NCBI GenBank assembly: GCA_019095985.1
Contig: CM032666.1
Location: forward strand, 9,371,272-9,435,271
From: Streblospio benedicti
Taxonomy: Eukaryota; Annelida; Polychaeta; Spionida; Spionidae
Length of the DNA stretch: 64,000 nucleotides
Reading direction: 5' to 3'
The notes under the pieces were generated by a model that was not told the origin of the DNA, did not search any database, and saw nothing but the letters and a program-made list of their open reading frames with translations. A program made the position numbers and the translations under genes. Below are positions 37,040 through 50,300 of the stretch, in pieces (the first letter of the stretch is position 1; the number at the start of each line of letters is the position of its first letter).

Positions 37040-37323
37040 GGCAGGGACGGATCCAGCGGGACCCCCCGCCCCTACAATTTAGCCCCCCCCCCCCCTTTTC
37101 CTACCAAAATACTTCATTTTCATAGGGCTTTTCATGAAATCCCGTAAGTGAGTCCCCCCTTTCCTTATGTTTTCCTTACGTCCCTTTTCCAAAAACCTGG
37201 ATCTGCCCCCACGCACGGACAAATCCGCCCGCCACCCGCTCTCAAAATTTGAAAATTAGCCCCCCCGCTCTCAAAATTTGAAAATTAGCCCCCCGGTCTC
37301 AAATTTCTGAATCCGTCCCTGCC
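37040..37323. mobile_element. Composite MITE: GGCAGGGACGGATCC ends around a CAGATCCAG-type core
   Basis: Outer ends are GGCAGGGACGGATCC at 37040 and its inverse GAATCCGTCCCTGCC ending 37323. The left two thirds (37047-37207) are a copy of the CAGATCCAG-type MITE, with CTACCAAAATACTTCATTTT and TTTCATGAAATCCCGTAAGTG and ending CTGGATCTGCC. The right third is a different piece with two tandem copies of CGCTCTCAAAATTTGAAAAT plus a third partial one. It is either a nested insertion or a recombinant of two families. Confidence 0.6.
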
Positions 37324-37385
37324 AGGGACGGCTTATAAACGTACGCTCATTGCAGCACAGTTACTGTAACTCGGCAAAATAAACA

Positions 37386-37485
37386 TATGTGGTGGGGTTA
37401 TAAGGGGTCAAGAAATCCCACATCCCTCTTTTCCCTTGTCTTTCCACGTCCTTTTTTCAGCCTTTATTCCCACATCCCACTTTCT
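37386..37485 (+). repeat. Dispersed repeat, AAGAAATCCCACATCC family, copy 2
   Basis: Reads GGGGTCAAGAAATCCCACAT then a pyrimidine-rich tail with CCCACATCCCAC. Best-preserved copy of the four. Confidence 0.55.
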
Positions 37486-38269
37486 TATATACCCGCCTCT
37501 TATGTAAACATGACCAAACATCCCTCTTCCAATCATTTTTTTGTTGCATTTGTTTTACGCCAATCATTCATAACCAATACTGCAAAACGGTTTCATGTTA
37601 AAGCCTTAAGAAACCAAAAGTGTCCACGTGAGACATGTATTCAGAGGAATACCCATGCATACTCAACACGTGTACAAAGCACTGTATTAATATATATGCG
37701 GTCACATATTAAGGGCAGATTCATCTGTGTTACATTTTAAATGCAATCAGTCATGTGGTGTCATAGGCCAATTAGATTACCTCATTAAATGGAGCTCTCA
37801 ACCTAAATGATCATCGTCTTGTTGGATGGATGTGACCTGCGTTTAGCTTTGGACTGGAAAAGATATACTATATCTATTTATTGAAAGGACTCATTACCTT
37901 TTCCAATGTCTTCGAAGAAAGTGAATGAGTTCATAAGCCTTTTCGCAAGAGCATTTTTTTTTCAAATAAAAATGTGTATTTAGTTAACATGAAACTTATA
38001 AATATCCAAATAAAATATAAGGTTCTTTATGGTACATTCAGTTTATTTTATTATAAATTATCGTGAATTCAGTGTTTCCGATGCATGCAAATTTGGTGAA
38101 GTATACAGAAATTAAATTACGGTGGCTGCAATGACTTTCGGATTATTAGGAAACCCATCTTTATCATAAGACAGACCTTGTCTGTCCGTATAATGTTACA
38201 AAGACAGCTGATCCTTGCAATCTAGGTTGATGATGTTATATGACGAAGTCCGGGCCTGGCGTGGATGCT

Positions 38270-38368
38270 GTGATGGCTGCGTCTCTTGTGCCATGGCCTT
38301 CACTGAGCGGAGGATGCGAGTGGTCAGCGATAGCGGTCAGCGCAGTCAGCAAGGCAGCCTTTGGATGA
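38270..38368 (+). other. Possible upstream open frame overlapping the start of the beta-1,4-glycosyltransferase
   Basis: An out-of-frame ATG at 38270 in a favourable context (GTGATGG) opens a short frame that ends with TGA at 38366-38368, overlapping the in-frame ATG at 38365. If the transcript starts upstream of it, this could reduce or redirect initiation. It matters only if 38230 is not used. Confidence 0.3.
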
Positions 38369-41300
38369 CGCGTCTATGTAGAATCAACCGCGACCAGCTG
38401 ATAAAGGTAGTTTTTATGCAGAAATGAAAGTTATAATACTGTAGAACCTCTTTATTAAGACCACCCGTGGAACTGACCTCAAGTGGTCTCAATAGAGAGG
38501 TGGTCCTTATGTGGAGGTTCACTTTTGTTGCTTTATGAACGTTTGGGAACATGAAAAATTGTCCTATTACAGGGGTGGTCTTAATTGGAGGTTCTACTGT
38601 AGTTTCTGAATAGAGTGGTAAATCAACATTTAGAGTATGAAACGGGGCAATTATGTCATTACAATATTACCACACCTATGCTCCCTAAAGATACAGTGAT
38701 TAGTTAGTGACAGCTCTAACTCCAAAACTATACTAAATGTATTTCAGCAGATTGCTAAATTAAGAATATATGCTGTTGATTATGAGAAAAAAGTACCAAT
38801 TCAATCCAACACACAAGTACAATCATGCTGAGTATACTTACTATGTAATTGGACATTCTGATCACCCACCTTTTCCAGATGGCATTGACCGCCATCGGCA
38901 CATTACTAGTACTGCAGTACACGGTTAGTATTGCATCTACCACCAAGTACTGGCGCCACCCAGCGGGAGACAATCACACCCAACACAACACAGGCCTGTT
39001 CTACTGGTTAACGTATCAAGCAGCACCAACGAAATCTGTTCCGCTACCCAGGTGTCCAAATACACCACCAAGTATTGGTAAGCTTTCCAAATTTGGCTTT
39101 GACCTCATTTTGTAATATTGCAGAGTGTTGTTTAAAAGTTTCAGTGCCATCATTCAACATACTTAGAGTCTGGAACAGCCAGATCATCACGGCTAGCCAT
39201 GTAGCCGATCCAGACTACATTCTACAGTGGTTTATTGTGGGGGATTTCCAGTTATCCATAGGTTTAAGGTGTAGTTGGTGAACCAGGGACGCATGAAATA
39301 ATTCAATAAGGCCCGTATCATGAATGCACGTTTGTTAGAGGGAAAAGAGGGGGATGACGGATAGTTAGTGATAAGTTTACTCAACACCCACCACCGGCAC
39401 ACATCGGTATTGGTGTCCAACTACACATAAACTCAAGCAAGAAATAGTACGTCACAACCTGCAATATTCTGTCAATTGGTTGTGCACTACAAGTTCTAAA
39501 ATGGTCTACTTCATGAGTCTTAAAAAAAAGGTTGTATGCGATTTGTCCCTTCTCCCACAGCCACGTTCACTCTTATTATACTTAGTGGGTGCACGCACCA
39601 ATTGACCAATCACAAGCACAGATCTGGTCTCATGCACTCAGTGCAATCACTCCATAGAAGATTCCATACTACATGAAATTAAGTATGATGTAGCTGAACG
39701 CATTTTGAGCCCCACTAATCAAACACAAATTCACTTTGAGCTGAGTCCAAAGAGAGGTCATTAAATGACCAAGCCCCTTCCACTAATGTCCCCTGAGTTG
39801 AGCACAAGAGAACAGGATGCCCTTAGTTGGCAGCAGGGATAATCAGCTTAGCCCATGTTAAGACGGCAGTGACTCCTAATTTGATAATCTCTTCTCACTG
39901 GTACATACAGTTAATATACGTTGGACAAAGTTAACTCTTTGCTGAGTTTCTAGACTACTGGTCTTGCCGCTGTTTTAACTCGTGCGGTAAACATTATTTG
40001 GTAATTTTTAATGTTCTCACGTTTAAAGAGTTATTCATAGAGTGCAAAAATGGGAAATAAGTGACCATAAATTAAGCATTAGACAGTTTAAAATGGATTA
40101 TTGACAAGGCAGCAAATCAAATTACATCATGGAAATAAAAAGTCCATCTCTTAAACGTGACTGCATTACACCATGAGCAAAATTACTCAAATACTCACTG
40201 ACCTTTTCCTATCCAACCAATCAAATAACGTGATGCTCAGTTGTTTATATTTGGATAATTGTAAGGTGTTTGATGTGGTATTTTTCTAAAGATAATTGCA
40301 AAGCTTTTGATGGGGTAATTTTCAAAAGGAAGAGGAGTCTCCTGGTGCACTTTGCACATGACTGCACTGTAATATCCACATGGTCGTAAAGCTATATTTT
40401 CCACTAGGTCCTGTCGCAATGTATCACCCTAAGTGGACTTACAGCAGAGGGGGTTATGACACAAGGCATCAGTCAGGGGCTTCATTTCCAACCTGTCATT
40501 TCTTTATGAGGCTTATCATTCCTTTATAATAGGGTAGTGGCAATTCAGACGTTCACCAAGTCTCCGCAATTCCTTTTGAGGGTGTGGTTAAAGAACATTG
40601 TTAATAATTGATTTATATTGTGAGTGATTCTTAAATTTCAAGTATTATGAATGATTCTTGCTTAAATTTCAAGTAGCTCCTAGTGTAACAATGAAGTTAA
40701 TTTTTTTATAATGTAACATGCTAATGTAGATGTTGGGTGCAGTTATTATAAACGAAGATAACATATTTGTGTGTAGCAATATGGTGTAATGGAAAAGAAA
40801 CATGTTTATCTTGAAAGATCTATCCACTCATTCCAACAGCATACACGCATGTATACACCGGCGTACATGAATTTCTGGTCTTATATATACACATGTATAC
40901 ACCATAAGGTGAACTATATAAATGACACATGTATCATCTCTGTTGTCATGTAATCTGTTTGCTCAACTCTTCATTATGATACACTTCAAACAAATTGCCA
41001 TTTCAATCTTTGTCAAACAACCTACCACAATGCAAAAAGCAAACAGGACCAGAGATGCATCAATGTCAAATGTATAGAGGCAAATCGCATTATTGTTCTC
41101 TTGGCTACTTCCTATGTATCACTCACATATGCTCTTTTCTTGTATGTAAACCCCTTAAAGGTGAGACTCTAATAGACAGGCTGAATAGTTTATGTCGCCC
41201 ATTGTTAAAGGGAGGGGAATGGAGGTGTGGGGTGGGGTAACAATGCAGCTAGTGTATGGGATTTTTTTTCAAAAAACAAAACAAACAACTGTTTGATATG

Positions 41301-44300
41301 AGAACAACTGTTAAACCATGGTCTGATGTAGAAAAATTGAGAAAATAGACTTTGAAGATAATTGTTATTATTATGAGATTTTTGACTCTATAAAACCCTT
41401 GAAACCTTCTCATGTTGATTGTTTTAGGATTGTGCTTTCTCTGTCAAGCATCATGAGCTTGTGTCTTGGCAAATCCACCTAATGTAATAAAATGGAAGAT
41501 AGATGAACACAACATGACACTTAGCAGCCCTACAATTATTCCACTATATAAGCTGGGGATAGGTTAAACAAAATTGAAATTATACCCTGCAATAAGGTGT
41601 TTGCTGCTTGAGTTAATATCATTTCTTGATATATTTTTCAGAAGGGCTGAATGTGTCTGACGCCAACCTGGCGGTGTTCTTTGACAAGCCCAGCTGGGAA
41701 ATTTTGCAGGAAGATCATACAGAATTGTTGGAAGGTGGTGAATATGTACCACCCAATTGTACAGGTATGTCAATTTGACAGTTTCTACTGCATTGCTAAT
41801 AAAGTTGAACAAGTGCAAGGAAGATCTTTGTATTTGCATATTCTAGTGTTTATGTATGGAGTTTCAAAAGAACCACAGGGCATTTCAACGACCTTGGCCT
41901 TTTTATATTGTATATAACTAAAGGGAATCAACGATCCTGAATGACGTCACGGCCATGTAAATTGCACCGTCTATATTTGGTATTAGAAGTGTTGTTTCGT
42001 AGAAATACATGGACGTGACGTCATTTTAAGTACTAGAAATGAAGACGTAGAGCTATTATATGGTTATATATTGTTATGTGAGCATGCCCATAGGGATATG
42101 TAGCATATTTATAATAGCTGTAGGATTTACTTCAATTTTGTCATATTTACTACCATTTAATTCCTGCACAGACGATTAATTTGTCCATTAATCCAGCCGT
42201 GTTTACACATAGGATATTTGATAAAGGCTGATTGTGTGTGACAAAGGCTGGCTATGTTTATAGGTAGTTAGCGTCCTTGTTATATACATATCAGTATACA
42301 ACCACCCTCGATCACTGGTCCTGTGAAAAGAAGTAAGCAATATTTGAAATCTCTAGTAATGTTGTCAGTCAGCAGTACACAAGTACAGTTTAGAGATACA
42401 TGTATGTAGTCTAGACAGATAATCTGTACTGCATTTCATCAGTGTAATATATTGTGGTAATACCTTTCAGCCATCAACCGTGTAGCATTAATCATCCCCT
42501 ACCGGGACCGTGACAGTCATTTGCGAATCTTCCTCAATCACATCCATCCGTTTCTTCAAAGGCAGCAGCTGAGATATACTATTTTTGTGATAGAGCAGGT
42601 AACTCAAGCATGACATAGTGTAGAGTAGATATGGATTTATTGCTGAAATCAGTACCATTGGATTAACAAGTCAGTGAAGTGTTGGTGCACATAGAATTTG
42701 ATATTTAATAGAGTTGTGCATGGCTTGAATTGTATTTGAATGTTATTTAGTTTCATTTAAATGAAATCTGAAAACAGGAATGTGGTGTGAAAGGTCAAAT
42801 TGATATCATGTAATAATCAAATATGTATGTCAGAGATCAAAGGTTGTATGCAAAATCTAGATAGTGTGACGTAATCCACATCCTCATATCTCACGGCCAT
42901 ATGTATAGCCGTGTTGTAAAGCCCCTAATATTCGGGAATGTAGGTCACAAAAGATACCAATCAGAAGCCCCACTGGTTGGTATTGAGTTATGAACATGGA
43001 CTTGACTTGTCATGACTTAACTTGACTTTGTAAATGCACTGCAAATAATAAAGCCGTGAAACCGACGATGCACACTCCATAGCTATGTATTTCTTGTAGT
43101 ACAGTTCATTTTGAAATATGGTTATTATGTTCCTAGACCTTTAAACTGTAGGTCTAGTTCATTTAAAAGGATTTAAAGGTCAACAAGACTGAGTGTAATA
43201 TATTGGCTTATTGTGGTACATGAGGATTGTTCATCTTGGCAGGGCACTTCATTTTGGTTAGCAGTCTTCGATATTTGGGTGCATATGTATTTATAGCATG
43301 ATGGTATACTAGTTGCATGTAATGTTTGTTGTGCTAGAGCATGAGCAATAAATCCTATGATTTAAGTTTGCATGTATCTGAGTGTAGTTGCATGATTTTA
43401 AACTCATCACACAATTTCTATATTAGAATGTGTATCAGAATATTGAATGAATATGGCATGGTTAAGTCTGTATTTCAAGAAAGGGTTTGAAAAAGGTGTA
43501 CTTAAAATGTAAAACTCGTGGGGACTTAAACAACATTTGTCATTCTATTTGACATGCATGCATTTTGTCTAAGCCATTTCTGTTTCATTTGAATTCTTAT
43601 AACTGCGATTTATGGAGTTTAATATGTATCTATTGTGTAACTGCAATAGCCATTTGCCTTCATTATAATCATATAAGAGATTGACCTTTTGCACAACTGG
43701 ATTTTTTTCTTTACTCTGTCAATAATATGTTTTGACTCCATTCAAGTTCGATGTAAGCATGTCCTACTGTACAAACACTACGTTGTAAAATATCACGAGC
43801 AGAGCCGATTAATAGTAACAGTACTCTAAGGGAATCTCTGTTAATATTCAATGAGGTGATGTCTCATGCATACCGGTACATGTAATTGGTTGTAAGACTC
43901 AACTTATACACTTTTCAATCAAGTAGATGTCACATTACACTCAATAATCCATCACGATAATGAATGTATGCATTACGTTACATTTGTGAATTATCTTGGA
44001 TAGTTTAATGATGTGGCGGGTTGAATATAAATGCCCCATTGCAAAGCACTACTCCACTGAAACTACTTGCTAACATTAACTGTCAACATTCACTTTAGTT
44101 CAAAACAGGCAACATGAACGTGAATCTAACGGTCATAATTCATAATTAAAGCTTCAAATGTACTAACACAAAACTTCCTGAGTTTTGTCACATCTTACAA
44201 CTTCCTCCTCTACAACTTCCGGAGGTGAGAGTTTATGACGTCATATACCCTTATCCTTACGTCTATACATGGGCATGTTAATTTGATGTTAAAAATAATC

Positions 44301-47300
44301 AACTGTAAAATGCATGCTGATGTCGTGAATTAATCTGCATAGATGGTTAACCACATTTGATTTTAGAATGACAGAATGGCATACAATCGGTTTTCGGTAA
44401 TTGTTATTTTTCAACATTGCTTTTGATGTGAATAAGTTTAAGAGACAATAATATACACTGTAGAATCATTTTATTTTGAATAAGCCCATCAATATAGAAT
44501 CTACAATTTCATTTGGTTAAATATGTTTACTTGATAACAATTAAACAATCCTACTAGAACATACTTAAACGTGCAATACCACAACACATAAACAAACCTC
44601 TTCCAGTGACAAAAACTAACTACAAAAGCGACAGTAACAAAGTGACATGGACAAAATTGGCAATTTCCGGATTTTTTGGTTCACTTGCCCACTAATCCTT
44701 TAGCTACACTAACAGACGACAGAGCGACTAGTTCTCGGAATCCGTCATTTCCACGGGATTGTTCTGTACACGTCATAACGGGGCCTCCCCGCCCGGTGGA
44801 TTTACTTGGTTTAGATGCCTAATCCCTTCGATTAAGGTGGTGAAATAATACTTTTCAGCAGGGGTATTACTGTCGGGTTCACAGTTATCTATATAGCGCT
44901 CATCCGACTCCTAGAATGGAATCGCACCAACACACACGTCCACGTTGTAAGCACTTATGTTGAGTGTGGTTCCACACTAGACCTTAATATACTTATGAAT
45001 AAAGAGGCTCACTAATCAACTATCATTTTAAAAGACCTGATGAAAGTGTGAAAATTATCGGCAACGAGAGTTGAGTTGTCACCGCAGAATGGTGGTCTAA
45101 ATAAAATAGAATAAATAAATGTCATTTGGATGGTGGCCTTTGACTGTGGGAAAGGATATTTTACTGAAAATTCGAAACTAAAATTTTGAATTCATAGTCT
45201 CTTTTAAGTCTGAATTCGAAAGTTCCCTCATAAATCCACCAACCCGAAGCAGAGCACTATCATACTTGAGCTACACTTGATGTGGACCTTTAAATATTTG
45301 AAACAGTTGAAGTTTTCTTTTGCTCGCAGGCTTTGCTAAAAATAACAAACACTTCACTCCTGTTTTCGCACATTTCTGCTGACAACTTGAACCAATAAAA
45401 CAACAACAATAGAGCAAATAATGATACACAAAGTGGACGATATATTTGTAATTTCCCCCTTTTGTTTATTGCACTTGAAATGTATTATGTTGTGTTTAAA
45501 TGTAGAGCATAAACATCGCTGAAAAGGTAATTTTGTTTTCACTATCTTTAAGCTCAGCTGATTTGATGGGTGTTGAGCAAGCTTTTCCACAATACGTTGC
45601 TATACTGGAAGTTAGATACAAAATTAAGTACTCGACGAAGACTGATAACAATCGGGTCAACCCTTATCTCATACTAATATGGGAGTCGAAAATAAAGGCG
45701 AAAATAACTTTAGAACGTTGCGTAAATCCTACATCCTTCTGGTAAAATAGCCTGTAAAGTATTGGGCCTATTCTCCACTGTAGTCTAGGTGATGTTGTGA
45801 TCAATCAGTTGCCAGCAATGCATGGTAATGAACATCAGCTGCGGAAGAACTGAGGAATGGACGGAAAGCTGGTCTGTCAGACAGACGAACGGACGAACGC
45901 ACTCACTCACTCACTCACGCACGCACGCACGCACACACACAAATATACAATGCCGTAACTAACTAGCCATGTTAATTGTATTGACATTAGGAACCCTGGG
46001 TTCGAGTCCCGGCAGAGTCTATGTGATACAGCCCTATAGGTGTGGCGAGAGAGTCCTCTCATACCAATAATTACAACCAAGTCCATTACATATACTATGT
46101 GTAAGCCACGTTGTGTCCACCAATCAGAACCCGGGCGAGCAGTTCAATCGTGCCATGCTGATGAACATCGGCTACACGGAGGCCCGCAAGGTCGCCAGCT
46201 TCGACTGCTTCGTGTTCCACGACGTGGACCTGCTCCCGGAGAACGACTTCAACCTGTACCGCTGTCCCGAGCACCCCCGCCACATGACGGCGGCGGTGGA
46301 CACGCTCATGTACAGGTGAGGAGGTGCAGGTGACAGCAGGCAGGGGAGTGTCTGGTTATTGTGCTAGTGTATTGAGGGTGGCGGGGCGTGCGAGTATGGG
46401 GGTGTTGCATGGAAATACTTTTATTCAAACGTTGTATGTTGTTTTTGTCTAACACCGTGTTTCGACCGTGTGGTGACCCATAGCAGAGAAACTCTCATCT
46501 TTATCTGCTTCTGCTCATATATTGATAATTTTAGACCATTTAAAGCACCGGATGAAATACTATTAAAGTAAAATTGATTGTCTGCAACTTTCCACTGGTG
46601 TCCAATGGCTATATCCGGTTGTACTAGTCAGATACGCTTCAACCAGTACCAATGACAGTGGAACTTTAGACGACACCTGCATACTGACGTGGAAAAAATG
46701 TGCAGACACTAATGTGGGCTAAGGTCACAGGTGACTGCCAATAAACAACAGGAGTGGTAACTTCTCTGTAGGACTGGTAACGGACAGTGCAACCTATGAC
46801 CTCGATACGATCTATGAAGTAACGTAGACAAATCCATGTAAAACTCCGTTTGCTGACTTAATAAGCCTCGCTTTCGATTCAGCATGACATGGGCGTGAAA
46901 ATAGTCGTTCAGACACAGCAAAGCCGAAATCAAAGTAGTCAAAGCATCCATTAAAGCCGTCTTAACTTTACACGGTTACACCGCGGTAGCATGACAGCTT
47001 CAATGAATAAGCCACAGACCGCAGTTGCTCATTGAGACTGACACGTCTCTCAACTCACGGGGCCTTGTCTCTGCGAATTAGCGCCGTGGACGTAATATCC
47101 TCATGAAATATGCCTTCTCCTTCAAACCCAATAATCGGCTTCCAATCATTGCATAATACGGTTTAGTTAAGCTGCAGTCTGACTGTCGCGAATTTTAGCA
47201 ACAATCAGCAGTGGGCAGTGTGTGGGGTGTGTGTGTGTGACTCTGCTCCAAATGAACGCGTCTGCACAATTTGGCACCTTCCCCCAGCGACTGGTAGTCC

Positions 47301-50300
47301 TATTCCGTTTAAAATTTAACACCCCTCTATTTTAGGCTCTAATGTTATTGTATTGCGTTGTAAAATGAACGTGCAGCTAAATTTGTCTTCAGACTGTTAA
47401 ATGTATCTTCAATTGCGAGAATGGCCTCAAATATATGGAAAGTGATACATATAATGAAAGATGGTGATAAAAGGATACGGATAACTATTATTGTTTTTTA
47501 AATATATGTGTGAAACATACGTAAAGAATATTACTGCATATGTTCACGTTCATAACCTGCTGTGTTACATGAAAGTATACAATTCATAAAGGCTCAGATC
47601 TCTAACAACCCCACGAACATCTCATGATCAACATCATCATGATCTCATGATGATGCACACCGCAAGAGAGTTAAAGTTTCATTCCATCTATTTCAGGCTT
47701 ATTACCCAAATAACAAATTATAGAAATTTGATATTGTAGAAGTATAGGCTGTGTAAAAGAGATTCCCTTAACCCCCGATGCAGTCACGTCGGCGTTAGAA
47801 CATTTGCGAGTGAAAATAGATATGTGATGGAACTAGAGATGAAAAAGGGAGATGTTTGGAATAAGTCTAACCCTGCACAATACCCAATAAATCAATGCAA
47901 TCATAAAAGTGCGAAGTTACATTCCCATGGTAATACAACTGAGTAAAAGGTGTGATGCGCAGCCAAACGGATGACACAACACTGCCATTGTGTTTTGATA
48001 CTATCACATCAAAAGATGAAATGGGAGAAAAACGTTTAAGTTTCATTACCCGTGAGTGAACGTTGTTGGGTGCTTATGTTTACTAAATCGCAGTTAAGGG
48101 AATAGATAAAACCAAATCATGATTGTCGTTTGCTTCAATTGCCTCAAGTATTGTTTGTGTGTGGTAGTGGTGGGGCTGAGGAGATACCGACCCATGAATC
48201 AAACTAACCAAACTAAATTCAAGCTCTCCAAACAACCAACAGACAAGTGTTAAAGGTTCCCTACAACTGATTAAAAGCTGCTACGTAGGCACTTAGGTAA
48301 ATGGATGGCACCAGAGCGCTATCATTCTCTGGCCAAATGAACTCATTCTGCACGCTTGGCTGTGTGCGCCAATATGCCGTCCTAACTACAAATGACAGTC
48401 TCCAAATTAATGCAATGATTGCACACTCCATTTTCGCTCCGTGTGTGTTTTGACTGGTATGAATAGAAAGATTATGGTTGTGGAGGTTATTATTACGGTT
48501 GGCTTCGTGTGTAGTAAAGTATATTTATATTGCTTATCTTTGAGTTAAAACACATCTCCCTTCATGCAAACTATACAGCTTTTATCTTTCACTTGGAATG
48601 TGGATTGTATTTTGAGTTTCCTTAAAGTTACCTATTTATTGTTTTTATTCATGTGTTTTGTCCTACCAGATAGATAGAAAATAAAAAAAGAATCTACTAG
48701 CATGGCAACTGGTACGGCCAATGTATCCAACCCCAGCGAATCTCTATAATTTGTTGCTGCTATCGTAATCTGGGTTAGCGTAATGAGATGGAATGCTGTT
48801 CATTTCTCCACCAGTATATAGAGTTGACTGCATGAGCAAAAGATTGTGAGTTCAATTCCCAGTGGAGTCTAATGGCGGGTGTTGAGAAAACTCGTCGAAA
48901 ACAGTTTGCACACGTCACAGTTGCAGCATCTTCATTTATGTTAAGTCCATACAGATCTGGTGATATAAGAATATGTAAATGGCAGTGTAACTGTGGATCC
49001 TGGGATCTTCAGACGGCTCCTGCTATATGCTCCCCATAAAGAATTACATTACTGCGCAAATTTAGGTCTGGTTTAAAAAGTGTGAAGTTAGCTGAACTAG
49101 CTGCCTAAACAATATAATAAATGTATTGCCGATAAACCAAATATAAAATGAATAAAAACTATAGCATTTACAGATGAAAACACATACCCTTGCAGACTGC
49201 CGTATCCCACCATCTTTGGTGGTGTTTCTGCCATGACGAGCGAGCAGTTCAGCACTGTGAACGGGTTCTCTAACTTCTTCTTTGGATGGGGAGGAGAAGA
49301 CGACGATATGTATAACAGGTATAACTTTTACAAGAAACAGTATTACAGACGAGACAGCTATGGTATTCAGGGAAGACTTCCCAGAAGACCACATTTGTGT
49401 CATAAAGTATCAAGTTTGCAACAAGTAAATAAGATAGGAGTCCTCTGAGTTTGAGTTACTGATGAAATGGTGGTATAATAATGTACAGTGCTATTTTAAA
49501 TGGAATCAACGCTGTCACCTTATAACAAGCGACTAGCAAACCACATAATGAGTTGTGTTTGTGTGTAAAAAAGGGTGGGGTGGGGTATTACAATAAGGAT
49601 CAAGAACTCCCACATTCCTCTTTTTGATGTATCTCATTTCCCACATCTTTGTCTTTTTTGCTTTTAGACTTCACTCACATGGCTATAAAATCCAGAGATA
49701 TCCAGCGAGGGTGGCCAGATATAGGATGATCCGCCACCCAGCAGAAAACCCCAGTGGTGACAGGTAACATGGCCTTCTGTACATATAAGTGGCCCCTATT
49801 CCACATCACAATGGTAGGAAATCATTAGCAGATCCAGGTTTTCAGAAAAAAGAGTGAGGATGCAAACACTCTATTTGACATGTTTTTACTTCTTGGGTTG
49901 CCGGGATTCACTTTTACACCGCCTATGAGCAGTGTTAAGATATCTACAAGTTATTCTAAATAACTTGAGAATTGAATAATAAGCCATAGATATATGATGG
50001 CGGGGTTTTGAATGCGTGACAGTTCGCGGACATGCCAGAAACTACGTGAAAATTAAATCATGAGGTGACAAGAGGACAGGGACGCAGGTACACCCCCTAG
50101 CTGCCCAGGAGAAATGAATGGTGTTCAAATCTATACACACAAAGAAATGTCATTTTCTTGACATATGTGAAATCTGTCGCCTCTCCTTCTGCTCCTAAAG
50201 GTGTACTTAATACATCGTACAGAGCCCAGTACGGCAGTGTCTATGATTTTTCGTTTGTAAAATGTGTATGTTGTTTCAGATACCATAATCTGTACACGGG

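Noticed and set aside
47630-47655. Palindrome-like CATCATGATCTCATGATG
   Set aside because: Simple-sequence ATG/CAT words; likely chance.
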